Position numbers and translations under genes: made by a program. Under the pieces are notes generated by a model, which worked only from the letters and a program-made list of their open reading frames with translations, did not search any database and had not been told where the DNA came from. Below, piece by piece: positions 45,118-57,672 of a stretch of 64,000 nt of DNA. This stretch comes from Polyodon spathula (taxonomy: Eukaryota; Chordata; Actinopteri; Acipenseriformes; Polyodontidae). How positions within the stretch are numbered: position 1 is the first letter of the stretch; each line of letters starts with the position of its first letter. Location of the stretch: NCBI RefSeq assembly GCF_017654505.1, contig NC_054537.1, positions 73,917,618 through 73,981,617 of the forward strand, in the 5' to 3' direction.

Positions 45118-48100
45118 ATCGACTCTACAGCTACACAGTATAACAAACAATGTGGAATTGTACATACATGTATTTATTTGTATTTGAAACTCATGAAAAT
45201 GCTATGTGCAAAGACTATGACAGGAAGGTCGTCCTATGAGAAAACTTTTTCATCCCTTCGGTTGCAGTTATGTCCAAAAGGTTGTTATTAGCTGGTATTA
45301 ATAGATGCAGCTCTGGCAAGACAAAATCAGCTATTGATAATTACAAGTATACAGCAGCTACTGTATCGATCGGCTTGTCCCTTATACCCCTGCTATATAG
45401 AGATAAGAAGACACACTCTTTAGTGCAATATAATTTCTTTTGACCTATCTGCTTGCTACAGACTTATGATGAATAGCCAGAGTGGCTGAAGTCCTTTATC
45501 ACGACACGTAGCCCTTGATATAATATTGATTCTTTATAACTAGCTCTGCACACAAAAATCAAACTGTCCACTTGACCATCATCATCATCAATATCATCAC
45601 AAAGACACTGGAATAAAGGTCTGCTTCTGCTCTAAAGTGCTTTTTATATAATCCGCAGCCTACTCTTTAGTTTGCTGATGATGAAAAGAACGCTATCATT
45701 TAAACCCATATATACAGTATATTACTCAAAAGGGGCTCTTAAAGCAAAATGAAACCGTTATCAAAGTATTGAGCAGTTGCAAAATATATTTAAGTAAGAA
45801 CACAATAGGTGATGCAAAAAAACCCAAACAAACAAAAAAAAAAGAGGCAACGTGTTATTTCACTGTCCTTTTCACTGCGGGCTTTTCACCTGTCATAGCC
45901 CACTTTGTTCAACAAACTATTATTAAAAAAAAAAAAAAAAAAAAAAAAAAGTGCAACAAGCGTTTGTAACATGCATCACCGTCTTTAAGCGATTCCAAAA
46001 CAGCAACACTTCTCAGTTTACTGAAGTGAAACCTGGCACATTTAAACTAAAACACGGTTGTATTACATTTGGGGTAAAAGATGTCTTGGTAAAATCGATA
46101 TTTGAATCTGTAGCCTTTCAATAATCAGAGCCTCCCCCCGCCCACCCCCAACAAAAAACAAAAACAAAAAACTGTTTGTTAGGAAGATTTTGCTGAAAAC
46201 AACCCTACCCTTTATTGTGTGTGTCAACGTCATTTATAGGCACGGGGATTGTAGAGTGAACAGTAATTATAATCGTTTACAGTGGAGTAAGGTGGGAGGT
46301 AAAAGTGAATCCCCCTTGGAACAATCACGGCTGGGAAAGGTTTACTTTCAATGCACACGGTATGCTGATCATATTTAATGGCTAGTTAGTCTCACAATAA
46401 TCTGGGCGGCAATTAAAAGACACGCTCAGTTTAACTGCAGTGTTTTGAGCAAAACTCTAAAATCTGATTCTTTACTACATTCCATTATCAACATCATTCT
46501 TTGTCTGATTAGAAGTTACAAGTAGATATCTGTAAGTATGCTCTTCACAATGCCGACTTGCAGAATGTAAAGCAGATAAACAAATCAGAGATAAAGTTAC
46601 TGGTTGAGTTCTTCTTCTTTATTATTATATCACTTCCTTTGTTAGCTGCCTTTGCACGATGTGTATGGAGATTCATTTGGAGGCCCTGCAAAATCCTTGG
46701 ACTGTGACGGCACGCTGAAAAGGTAATGTTAAGAACCAGAGGACGGAGCGTAAGACCAAGGTACTTATTGAACGCTATACATATATCATCGTGTGTTGTT
46801 ATCATTATTTACCTGCATGTCTAAAACTGTAATATTGCATTATGTTGTCATTTCCACGTTTGTACAAAGCAGAAACAGAAGCATGCATAGCCTTAAATGA
46901 CACGGCTGTATTTAATGTTACACGTTTGTTTACATTGTGAATTCTGTAAACTCTTAGAAAAACGATCGCAGAACAACACATTCAAAGACACAGCATTGGA
47001 ACTTAAAAGTGAATGTGTTAAAGTTGACACACAACCGGAAAGGTAAAGGCTAATAATAACGTTTTCAACTTGATATGTATTTTTTATATATTTTTTGTTT
47101 TGTATTTGTTCATATAAGATTCAATATATATATATTATATATATATATATTATATATATTATATATATCTATATATATATATATATATATATAAATATAA
47201 AGTCACTGTTAAGGTTAGTGCTTGTTGTACTGGAGAGTTAATGCGGACTAGGTGAGTCATAATACATTTTACTGATTTCTGTTTTTGCCCGTTATAGGTG
47301 CAGAAAAGCCAATTGCATACATGTAAGTGCTTCTTTGCTGCTATGTGGTACTGTGAGATTATATATGGAGAACTGTTAGAATGTACAGAGCCAATCTAAA
47401 TGCTAGTGGCTGCTGTTAATAGGGCATAACTACACTGTGACATAATGTATTATTCCAATTGAAATCAGGAAATGTGTTCATACTTTCCTTCTACAGTCTA
47501 GATATGAGGGTACATTTGCAAATTACAATGTCATAGGAAACAATGATACTGTAAACACAATCTACATTATACAATAATATAAAATTAAATACTTTATTCA
47601 TTGTATTCCTTATGTATAGGTTGTTTAATCATAAGGCACTTTAGACAAATACAAGCATCAGATACAAGCTATGTAGCCAGTCAAAATAATATCTTATACG
47701 TTTGCAAATATTCAAATTGGGCATATTCCCAATATAATAGTAATAATATGACTAACGATGTAAATATCTCTTAGCCCACATATTATGTTGAGAATTTGGT
47801 TTAATTCATCGATATCATATTGATTTTAACATTTGATTGTTAAACATGGCAGAGTTCAGCTGTTCTGTGTACATGTTTACAACCCTAGGGCATGCATGTG
47901 ATCTATCATATATCATATGTGGGAAACTATATAGGTTCAAATAGTCCTGGAATATAAATGGAGTATTAATGATATTCTTTTGCAAATAAATATAACACAA
48001 AATAATATTTTGGTTACTATTAACTTAACTTTTTATGCAGTTATTTTAAGGTGAAAAGGAACAAGGATGTAGTATATTTCACTGAACTGTAAGTACTGTG

Positions 48101-50267
48101 CTCCCAGCTTCTTTGTTCTGTCTAATGACGATCAGAGCATATACCCCAAGATAATTACCCACTTGACTATTAAATTATAAAGGATTCGCTGGTGTGTTGC
48201 CTCTGGTGAAAGTGCATGCCTGACAATTAACCGGGGGCCCCCTACCTTCAGTTACAATCATTTTACTCAGTCTTGCCTAAGTATAATTACAGCTAGGCAA
48301 TATTTCAACTTGTTTAGGCAGCATCCTGGTCATGGTCAGTCGTGGTATGGTCAGTGTTTATATCATATATATAATTATATACTATATATATATATATATA
48401 TATAATATAGTATAAATTTTTTTCAGCTATTGAGGTTATTACTGTAATTAAAGAGGCCATTGGTGAACATATAGGGTGGAGACGTGAGATTGAATTGAAC
48501 ATGTTTTACTATACAGTAGATGTTTGTGTGGGGAAGTACTGTACCTAATATAGTGACAATATTATCTTTATACAAATATAATAGTATTTGTGAAGAGGTC
48601 AGTGAGAGATCATTTTTTATTTATCATTTATACAGTAGAAAACTATAACCCATCTAGGCACAACAATATCTTTTATTTGCTACTGGTACACTTCTGTATA
48701 TGATTGACTACTTCAAAAGAGTTTATAAAAATCCAATATCATGGATATGGACAAGGAGCTAGTAAAACAGGAATTGGAAACAAACAGAAGAGCACAGCAG
48801 AACTTCAGACACCAGTGTTTCAAAATGAAAAACAACAAACCAGTCCTCTTTATGACATGCACTGTACACATGCATGTTACAGTAAGTGTGTACTCATAAA
48901 TAAAAATGAGAGACCTCGGCTGACATATATACTCAATGGTAATGATGCACTAATGACACTCCCAGTAATATTTGTTTAATAATGCTTGTTTTGTGTCAGC
49001 CAATTGTAGTGCATCTGTCCTGTTTTCAGTTTTTACAATTATCTTCTAATTTGGTCCTATATGGAGGAGTCTTCTTTAACAAGTCTTTTCAGTACTCTAA
49101 GTATTGATGCAAGGGCCTCTGTCACACACAGTTGCCACTTAGTTTAGTTTCACAAACACAATCGTCATTATTTATGCATGCTGTGCTTTATTTCAGATAC
49201 CAGGTGTGAGCTCAAAATACTCCAGTACAAACAGGCAGCTGAGGAGGTTAAACGTCACCATTAAACCAATAAAAACAAACACATTTGAACTTGTGATTTG
49301 TGTTTTCACGTGACTGACTACGTTTTTTCCTTCATAAGTGCCCTCCAAGGTTTTACAGTAAGGATTTAAAGGTAGCAATCCACCCTTGTTGTTACTGCTG
49401 TAACACAAACACACCTCAGACTGTTTTACACCAGCTCACAAATTGTTATTGGAGTTTGCAACAAAACAGTTATTAGAATAATTTTGAAGTTAAACCAATT
49501 ACTACAAACTGTGAGTTGGTTCTAAACTTTTCACAAACTGGATAATAGTTTTTCCTTACTGAACCAAGGTTTACTTTCTTTGTACTATATGGTTTTTTTT
49601 TTTTTTTTTTTTTTGTTCCAAGCATTTTCTTACATCTTCTTATCATATCCTCGGGAGTTTATGTAACAGAATGTGAATCATAGGCTCCTATTTTGCATGT
49701 AAGGTATATATTTAAAGACTTACACTCAGGTGACCTTACCTGCCGAAAGACAGCTCTGTTTGACATCTCTGTCTTTTACATTTGACAATCATCTCTTCTT
49801 TATTTTTGTATGTTGTTTGTTTCCTAGTCCACTGTAATGACTAAGAGAGATTAGAGTTAAATCCTGTTTTTGCCAGACTTTTAAGAAATCATTTTCAGAT
49901 TAGATATGTTGCCCAGTTTACAATTTAGTATCCACATAAGGTTTGTGACAGACCTAATCAAACATTTGTTGGATATTGCAGTGCACTTGGTTTTGAATGG
50001 TATGTTAATTACAAAACATCTAACAATTATTTTAAGGAATTTTTCACCTAAAAAATATCTGTTTAAAACAAATGAACAGAAAATGACTGCTAAAAAAGAC
50101 AGGTGAATGTATACAGTGTATTTTATTTTATTTTTTAAAAAGAAAACAATATATGTGGGGTTTCCTAGACATAAAGATAGAAAAAATAAATGTAATTTAG
50201 ATTGTTCAATACTAAAGTTATTATCTTGGACAGTAAACATACCATAACAGAAAGGGTTCTCGGGTGA
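45118..50267. other. SALL3 upstream gene-poor DNA
   Basis: No gene recognised. TA tracts at 47,124-47,192 and 48,362-48,408; an A run at 45,925-45,950; T run 49,592-49,614. 49,725-49,800 has a CAGGTG and an ACCTGCC within 20 bases (ZEB/Snail-type pair). Confidence 0.45.
47124..47192. repeat. Interrupted (TA)n tract
   Basis: Directly visible, with TATTATATA interruptions. Confidence 0.85.
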
Positions 50268-50396
50268 CATTGAAGATGTAAAGTTAATGTAATGCATATC
50301 TATGTACAAGCATTGAAGATGTAAAGTTAATGTAATGCATATCTATGTACAAGCATTGAAGATGTAAAGTTAATGTAATGTATACCTATGTAGAAG
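50268..50396. repeat. 43-bp minisatellite, three tandem copies
   Basis: Units start CATTGAAGATGTAAAGTTAA at 50268, 50311 and 50354. The first two are identical; the third has three changes near its end. No spacers, so not a CRISPR array. Confidence 0.95.
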
Positions 50397-50439
50397 CTTT
50401 TTTTTTTTTTTTACAGTTGACATGCTTTCCGGAAGTATC

Positions 50440-50780
50440 TTTTTGTAAGCCGGTTGAATATGAAATAATACTGTGGCTCGTGACATGAAATTACGAATGT
50501 CAAATTGAAGATAAAGGGCTGCAGCCATTGCAGCTGCGTCTGATGAAGATTTAGAGTAATGGCTGAGCCACGTGAATTGTTTATCCATGCTGCCACACAA
50601 GTACTGCAAGCCAAAAGTGGTGAAATAATTTATTTGGAAAAACACAGTTTAGTACAGTGAGAAGGAGTAGCATGATACAGCTCTGACAACCAAGCAAGGT
50701 AGGTATGAATAAAATAATCAGATCAATTTTGTGATGCAGACAGAACCACAAAGAAACAGGTATAAAGTACATGCTTTGAC
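50440..50780. promoter_or_regulatory. Candidate conserved non-coding element
   Basis: Higher-complexity DNA, low in simple repeats, with an E-box CACGTG, a forkhead-like TTGTTTATCC and CAGCTG. Inferred only from texture and position upstream of SALL3. Confidence 0.25.
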
Positions 50781-52579
50781 TCCAGATTAGGAGCGAGAGG
50801 CACTGAATGAAGTGCTAGAGTGTGCAGTCCGGTTTGTAAAGAGATTACGTGTAGATGCCACTGATCTGTAATGGCCTAAACCCAAAGAAAGATCCGCGTT
50901 CTCAGCTAACTTTGAATCCAGTAGGAGTAGTTGACTGGGAATGATGCTTGTAAAATAAGATTAGTCTCTGTTGAATGTTGAATGGCATGCGGATATGTGA
51001 GTACGATTCTTAAGCTCTGTCTCCAGTGAGAATCTGTTAATGTTACAAGAGTGTACGAAAATGTAGAATAAACTGGCATCACTTAATCCCTCCGCTTGAG
51101 TGTTTAGTATGCATACATTAGGGTCTAAACAGCGACAGATCTTAATACCTTCACCTTGCAATTTAAGGAACAGATTTTCTGCAAATGTCATTCCACTGTA
51201 TTTTTATTGCATGTTGTAACATTAATAAGTGGGTCACAAATAAACCCTGGGGAGTTATGTAGAGGCAGCATTTAGCTTTACCACTGGTTAGATCATTAAA
51301 ATAACACCTCTTGCCTATGAAATAGTTTCTTGTGTGACAGTGTATGCTAATGAGTTATGAGTGTGACAGAATAAGGGAGGCAACAGACAGAAGACGGGCT
51401 ACCTCTATTGATTTGGCTGTATTGCATGAGTGCATTTAAATCATTAAAATAGGAGCCATTCTTGTCTTTACACATACACTTACAGAACAATACACTAAAA
51501 TGATTCACGTTGACTGTAACTGATTTATCCAAATTGTCCATAGCATACATCAGCAGTAGATTCTTTTTTTATTTAATGAAAAACTTCCTCAATAAATTTA
51601 CCAAACCAACGATAAACTATTTTTTAAGGGACTTATTTATAACTAGCTTTAGAACTGTAATTGGTATAGTTTCATAAAAGTTGTGCTTATAATGATTTTG
51701 AGTAGCACTAAGAATCTAACCCAAAGTGTCCTATTTTAGTGATGCAGCGGTATTTTGATCCTCAAAGGATAAGAAAAACAGTGGTATTTGGCATGGAAGT
51801 TTAGAAATGCAGTTGGTTGTAGATTAAGCTCTGAGATTTAACTGAAGAGGGTACCGTAATACTATTTCACTACTTCAGTACAATGTGTAGAAAGGACTAA
51901 AACCCCAATGATGAGACTTAATCTCATTAGAATTCCTCGTCAGAGCTGACCTTGGGAAGATACTAACCAGCTCCAGTGACATTGTGTGTTGGAACCAGGG
52001 TACCAAGGGACCTTTTCTATCAGTGTGACAGCAGCACCAAAGTGAGCCGACAAGCAGCATTACTTTCTAAAACAACAACAATAAACACAAAGTAGCAGGT
52101 AAGGCGGGCATTTATTAAATCAGGTACAAGACAGTTGTGTTAACCAACCAAAAAAAAAAAAAAATACAGTTGAGGTGACATATTTGTATAGAAAGATATG
52201 CAAAAAATGTAACTAATAAAAAAATACTCAAATAGGGTTCAGTTTCTCTAAAGTATTTGGGTACACCTTCCAATCCTTAATATACAACAGAGGTCATACA
52301 TTGAATTCAGAATTATGTTCTATATCCCAGTACTTATTGACAAATAGCATATAAAGTATTGCAAGGTTTGCCACTGCCAAAAATAAACAGGAAGTGATAA
52401 ACTTTGGCTGCAGTAATAATTATGCAGTATAAATATAAATGACGTAATTCACAATACTGCTAAAAATATAAACTGCAGTTTTATACAGCTTGTTACAATT
52501 TTGTTTTTTGCTATGCTATGCCTCATTACAGAGTTATCAGCAGTTTTAGTCAAAAGCAATTGTTATATAGTAGTTTATG
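50781..52579. other. SALL3 upstream gene-poor DNA
   Basis: No gene or recognised repeat except an A run at 52,150-52,164. Confidence 0.4.
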
Positions 52580-53110
52580 ATTGCCAGGATCTTTCACTGG
52601 GAAACGCCCCATCCCCTCAAGAAAGACAGCCTGATTGCAAATTATTGATGTGATGCATGTAAGATGTTTGCTAATAACTGCTCTCATACCATCTGTTAAT
52701 CTTTGTTGTGATTAAGGAGGTAATCCTAATACCTATTATTCCTAATGACATGGCCAGGATCTTTTGCTTATACAAGCTTAAAGCATTAGCCTTCAGAGGA
52801 TTCCGAGAAGAAGCGGTGGAAGATATCAGTAATCTGGGCTACAATTGAGAAATTGGCCCGTCCTCCACACAACACAAGTGATACAAAAGAATTACACCCT
52901 CACTAAAGTCTATTTCCTAGTATAATCACACAAAATGATTTTTCTTAAATATGATAATAAATCACAGGAAAAATCAATGTGGCAGAGCCCAACTGCTATG
53001 GCCTGATAACGCATCAATCAATATTTAGTATTTAGATTTTAATTAATACATAGCAGAGTGGGAACCCTTTAAGAGAGAAATATTATCTCAGATAAAAAAT
53101 CCTGCACTGT
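52580..53110. promoter_or_regulatory. Candidate developmental enhancer
   Basis: A stretch of about 0.5 kb without simple repeats, with balanced composition, a TCF/LEF-like CTTTGTTGTG, homeodomain-type ATTAAT/TAATTA sites, GATA-like GATAA and ATCAATCAAT (PBX/HOX-like). Upstream of a developmental regulator in a gene-poor stretch. Motif-based inference. Confidence 0.3.
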
Positions 53111-56100
53111 TAGCATACAAATGTTGTTTTTCATATCTGTCATTGATCAGTCAGCCATCCCCGTGATTCAAAACCCTGGGAAATTGTGTGTCTCTGTGTG
53201 TGTGCGTGTCTCCAGCATACCTGTCTGCCTGGCTCGAGTACACAGAATGCTGGGTAAAATAGGAAACAAGAGGAGCACTAGAGATTCTGCACACCTAGTC
53301 CATCTGGCTGTCTCTGTTTTCATTTTATCACCTGAAACTTTCCAAAACAGTGATGTTTATTAAAATATTTAACACACATTGTTAAATATTTTAATAATTG
53401 TTATGATGATGATGGTTATTATTATTATTATTGAAAAACATTTGACTTTAATTGTCTTAAAGAAAAAAATGAACTTACATTTTACAAGGAAGCTGTACAG
53501 TTTTTCACCTTAACAGAAATACTGTTACAGTATCTTAGCAATCCTACAGCATTGCATGTGGCTGTTACTTCTTTAAACATATGTTGTGGATACTAGTTAC
53601 AGTTGGTGCATAATCTTTTCTTAGGGTTTTAACTGGTAAATCACTACTTAAACATCCGACTACCAACTGTTCTGCATTTGAATTGCCAAGTGTGACATTT
53701 GCTATTGCAATCCTTTTGCTTATTAAAGAGATTAAAATAGGTGCATATAGAACAGCATTTCACGCTGTTTAATAGGACAGGAAGGAAAATACTGGTGCGT
53801 TAACATAAGAAAATTACTGGTGCATCAAATAAGAAAAGCTTTGTAAGATATAATGGACTATATAATTAAAGTTTGCTCACTGTTTGTAAAATAATAATAA
53901 AATTGTTAATGTTACAAAGCAAGCAATTAAGGTGATTATAAGAACTAAAAAAATATATGCAAAAAAAGTTGTTTGTTAGTTGCTAGTTTTGTTAACACTG
54001 AAAAGGAAATTACTGGGTTTTATGTGTGACTGCAAAATCAATGTTTGGTTTTGCAAAATCAGAAAAATCCATAGTGACACCAGAGCTATGATCACTCTGC
54101 AGAAATTCTCAACATGATCTGTTAAGCAGTATGATAACAGTGCACTTGAAGTTACCCAAGTTTTAAGCAGCTCAAGATTGTCTGCAGTCTGAACTTTTGC
54201 AGGGCAGCTCTATTTATTAGACCACAACTGGCTAAAGCTGCACATCACCAGACCAGTAGTTAGAGATACAGAGAACTTTCTGATATAAGGATGCGTCTGA
54301 ACAAAACATTTCACATGTACAAAAAGACCACAAATCCCAACACTCTAGTGATTTGCATTGGTCATTTTTTTAGGGACTGCCAAAAGAGACAATGTAAGAC
54401 TCATTTCAAAAGGAGGACTTACTGTAGGTCATACCATAGTAATTTTTACGCACGTAAAAACCAGCCTCCTGAAACTTTTAATATTATTTTTTTAATGATA
54501 CAGCTTGTAAAAATACAATTCTTTCTTAAATTATTTTATCATTTCATCAAAATGTAATGTCTCCTTATTTGTATTTCACTTACAAGTAACTACATTCCTA
54601 ATAATCACCTATTGTGTTTAAAATTGTGAAATGCATTTCTCTTCCTGATAAATTTCCATTATTTTTAATTCCATAAAACTCAATTTTGTATAATCTGTAA
54701 AACAGATCAAATTTGTTAAATCTGAAATTCCTTCGTCAGTCTCCTTGCATTTTAATTTGGCCCTTAAGGCAATGAAAAACCATGGTGACAACATGCATGC
54801 TAATGTCATTCATTTTTTAATATTGCTCAATGTGAAAACATTGAAATCCAAGTGATCCTCAGGGAAACCCCTACAATTTTTTTTTTTGTGGGACTCGTTT
54901 CTGTAAACCTAGCTTTTAAAATGACTCAAGGACTGGTCAGGTGAACCTCTGCTTTTGTCACCTACAGTATTCTAATTATCCATATGTTCCAGTGGAGCCC
55001 ATTGTTGCAGGCCCTGTAAACCAAATTCTGTCTCTTTGTTTTTCTTCACTCTTCCCTATTGAAATGTTAACTCTGGTATCTCATTCATTGACTGTGCTAT
55101 GCTCTTTGTTATTTACATTACTTAAGGGATCCCCACTGTTAAGGTGAGACAGAAAGCAAATGCATATGTACTCTAGATACATTTCAAGGAAATGGGTACT
55201 CTTGAGAAACAAGGGCAACCTCTCAATTATGTGAACTGCCTTACTTTCACTTTGTTCACAGACTAACTAACGCTCTTGATATCAAGAATGATCCCACTAA
55301 ATGGAAATAGGAATACGAAAGGCTGCAGAAGCTAAATTGACTTTTTTTATATGCTTTTAGAAATTAAAAAAAAAGAATAATAATTTTGCCATGTTTGCCC
55401 ATATTGAAGATATCAGCACTATAAAAAGATATTAATGTAATAAAACATAATTCAGCTCCCTGTGCTATAACAGCTTGAATAGGTCATCTATAACCTCAAC
55501 TGCAGCAGACAGTAACAGAAGCATCTATGTGACACAGGGGGCAAGAGGCTGTTAAGAGGGATGGCAGTGTCCTCACTCTAAACAAATGGTTAATATGACC
55601 AAAAAAAAAAAAATATATATATATATTATATATATATCTATATATAATATATGTGAAAGCAATCACATTTTAATGTCAATCTGTAACAGCATAGCTATAA
55701 ATTCAAACTATAAATACAAATAAATACATAAAATAAGTAAATGAATTAGTCATTAAAAGTTAGCAAAGAAAAGCACAATCTTGAGCTTCAGCAAGTCAGT
55801 ATGTCAGAGCTATAAAAGGTTAACTGAGCTTCACTCAAAACTCTCTAGCAGCCATAGATCAAATCATTTTGGGATTTTCTTAATCAAGATTACAGTCACA
55901 ATTCTGCTGACATAAAAATGTTGATGTATACTTTATTGATTACTTTTCTCTTTCCAGTAGATAGACATGAAATCAAAATGAAGAGTCCAGGCACAGATAA
56001 AGAAAGAAAAAGTGTGGCATGACATGAGGGTTCTTCGTTTATGTAGGATGTAGGAGTCGACTGGAACACTTTTGATCACTTTAATTTACTATATCCAGCA

Positions 56101-57600
56101 TGCCTGCTCTACTCGCCCAGCGCCTTTATCAAGCCCTGTGAGGTGGTATTGATTTTTTTTTTATTTTCTATGTAGGATAAGAAGACAGAGAGTTAAGAGC
56201 AAGAGTGAATGAAGAACTTTCCTCAGATTACTGCTATTCTCTAGCTTATTGCATCCTGTCGTTTGTGGTTTCAGATGATGTCCAGTATGTCAGGGCTGCT
56301 TCAAGCAATAAACAGGGTGAATAACAATGGATAAGGCCAGGCTGGAAAAAAATAGGGATTTAGAAAGGTAAAAATAAGAAAGCATAAAAAAAGAAAAAAG
56401 AGAAAAAGTGTATAAAGTACATAAAATAAATGTGCCATGTTTTCTAGTAAATTGTATCTGAGACATATATATAATGGGCTTGACCATGTATAGATGGCAA
56501 TGAGGTTTCTTTTTGGAATATATGGGTACTTATGCATTCAGAAAATATAAGTGTTTTTTTTTTTATGTTGAATATATCTGTTGTGTAAACTTATGCAAAT
56601 ATAAGTGATCTGTAAAAGCATTTTTCAAGAGGCAGCATTAATTTGAAGGCCCTACCTTAAGTCTAAACAAATGTAAGGATTACAAAAGTCAGAAGATTTT
56701 TTTTCTCTGAGCTTTTTTATTGACTTTATTTGTCATGTATTTGTCATTCCAATATTAACTATGATTAAAAAAAAATAAAAAATCACAAAAATTTGCCTCA
56801 CTTTTTTGAAAAAAAATAAATAACATAACATAATATTGAGAAAATAATTTTAAGATCTAGCAGAGTGCCTTAAAAAAGCATATGCTGTATGTCAACTGAT
56901 TCATTCCACTTTCTAATTAGTTACATTGGATGATCAGAAATGACATTTAAGCCCTCTGAATCAATGCAGCTGGCAAATATAAATATATGGTAATACAATC
57001 AAGATCAAATTAAATTTCATATGTTAGTAAATCTGTATCAGATTATCACAGTGAAACTACATTTTCATTGATTAATAATATGTTGTTAATGTTTTGCCGA
57101 AAGTGCCACAGACAGTCAGTTCGGCAGCTGTTGCATGCCTGGAGGCTACAGAGGATGGATAGAGCTGGGATGTGGGTGGTACATTAAGAAACTAAAAGAG
57201 GTCAGTTGTTTGACAGTGCTTTGTACTGTGTTTTATTTATTAGAGACACTGCAACTTATTTTTCTATCTACACATGCATTAACATATATGTTTATATGAA
57301 AAATATTGGCAAGATGGTTAAAACTTGAGTAACCTCAAGAGCACTGTTTTCATACTGCTTAAAATGTAGCACCAGCATGAGAACTGTAAAAACTGAAAAC
57401 AAAACTAAGTAAGCATCTTTTGAATTTTAGGCAATCCACATTATTTTGAGAATGTGGTTACTTTGTTTCTAATTATTTTCAACTGAAGTAAAGATAATGC
57501 AACCCCTACACCCCCCCAAAAAAACATTATTACAAAAAGAAAAAAAAAAAAACTGAAACGTGATGAGGAAGTAATGAAATACACAGTAACTGCATTTTAC
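53111..57600. other. SALL3 upstream gene-poor DNA
   Basis: No gene recognised. ATT repeats near 53,420, a TA tract at 55,613-55,650 and A runs near 56,765 and 57,541. Confidence 0.45.
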
Positions 57601-57672
57601 TAACTGGAACTTTCCAATAATTTACTTACTGGAACTTTCCAATAATTTACTTACTGGAACTTTTTAATAATT
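57601..57672. repeat. 25-bp tandem repeat, about three copies
   Basis: ACTGGAACTTTCCAATAATT recurs at 57603, 57628 and 57653; the third copy diverges (TTTTTAATAATT). Confidence 0.9.

Noticed and set aside
48704..48979. 91-codon plus-strand frame
   Set aside because: No recognisable motif, atypical composition for a conserved protein and no gene context.
49881..50309. 142-codon minus-strand frame
   Set aside because: AT-rich composition bias, no domain, runs into the 43-bp minisatellite, no splice or promoter context.
50268..50396. CRISPR-like array
   Set aside because: Direct tandem units with no spacers, in a vertebrate genome.
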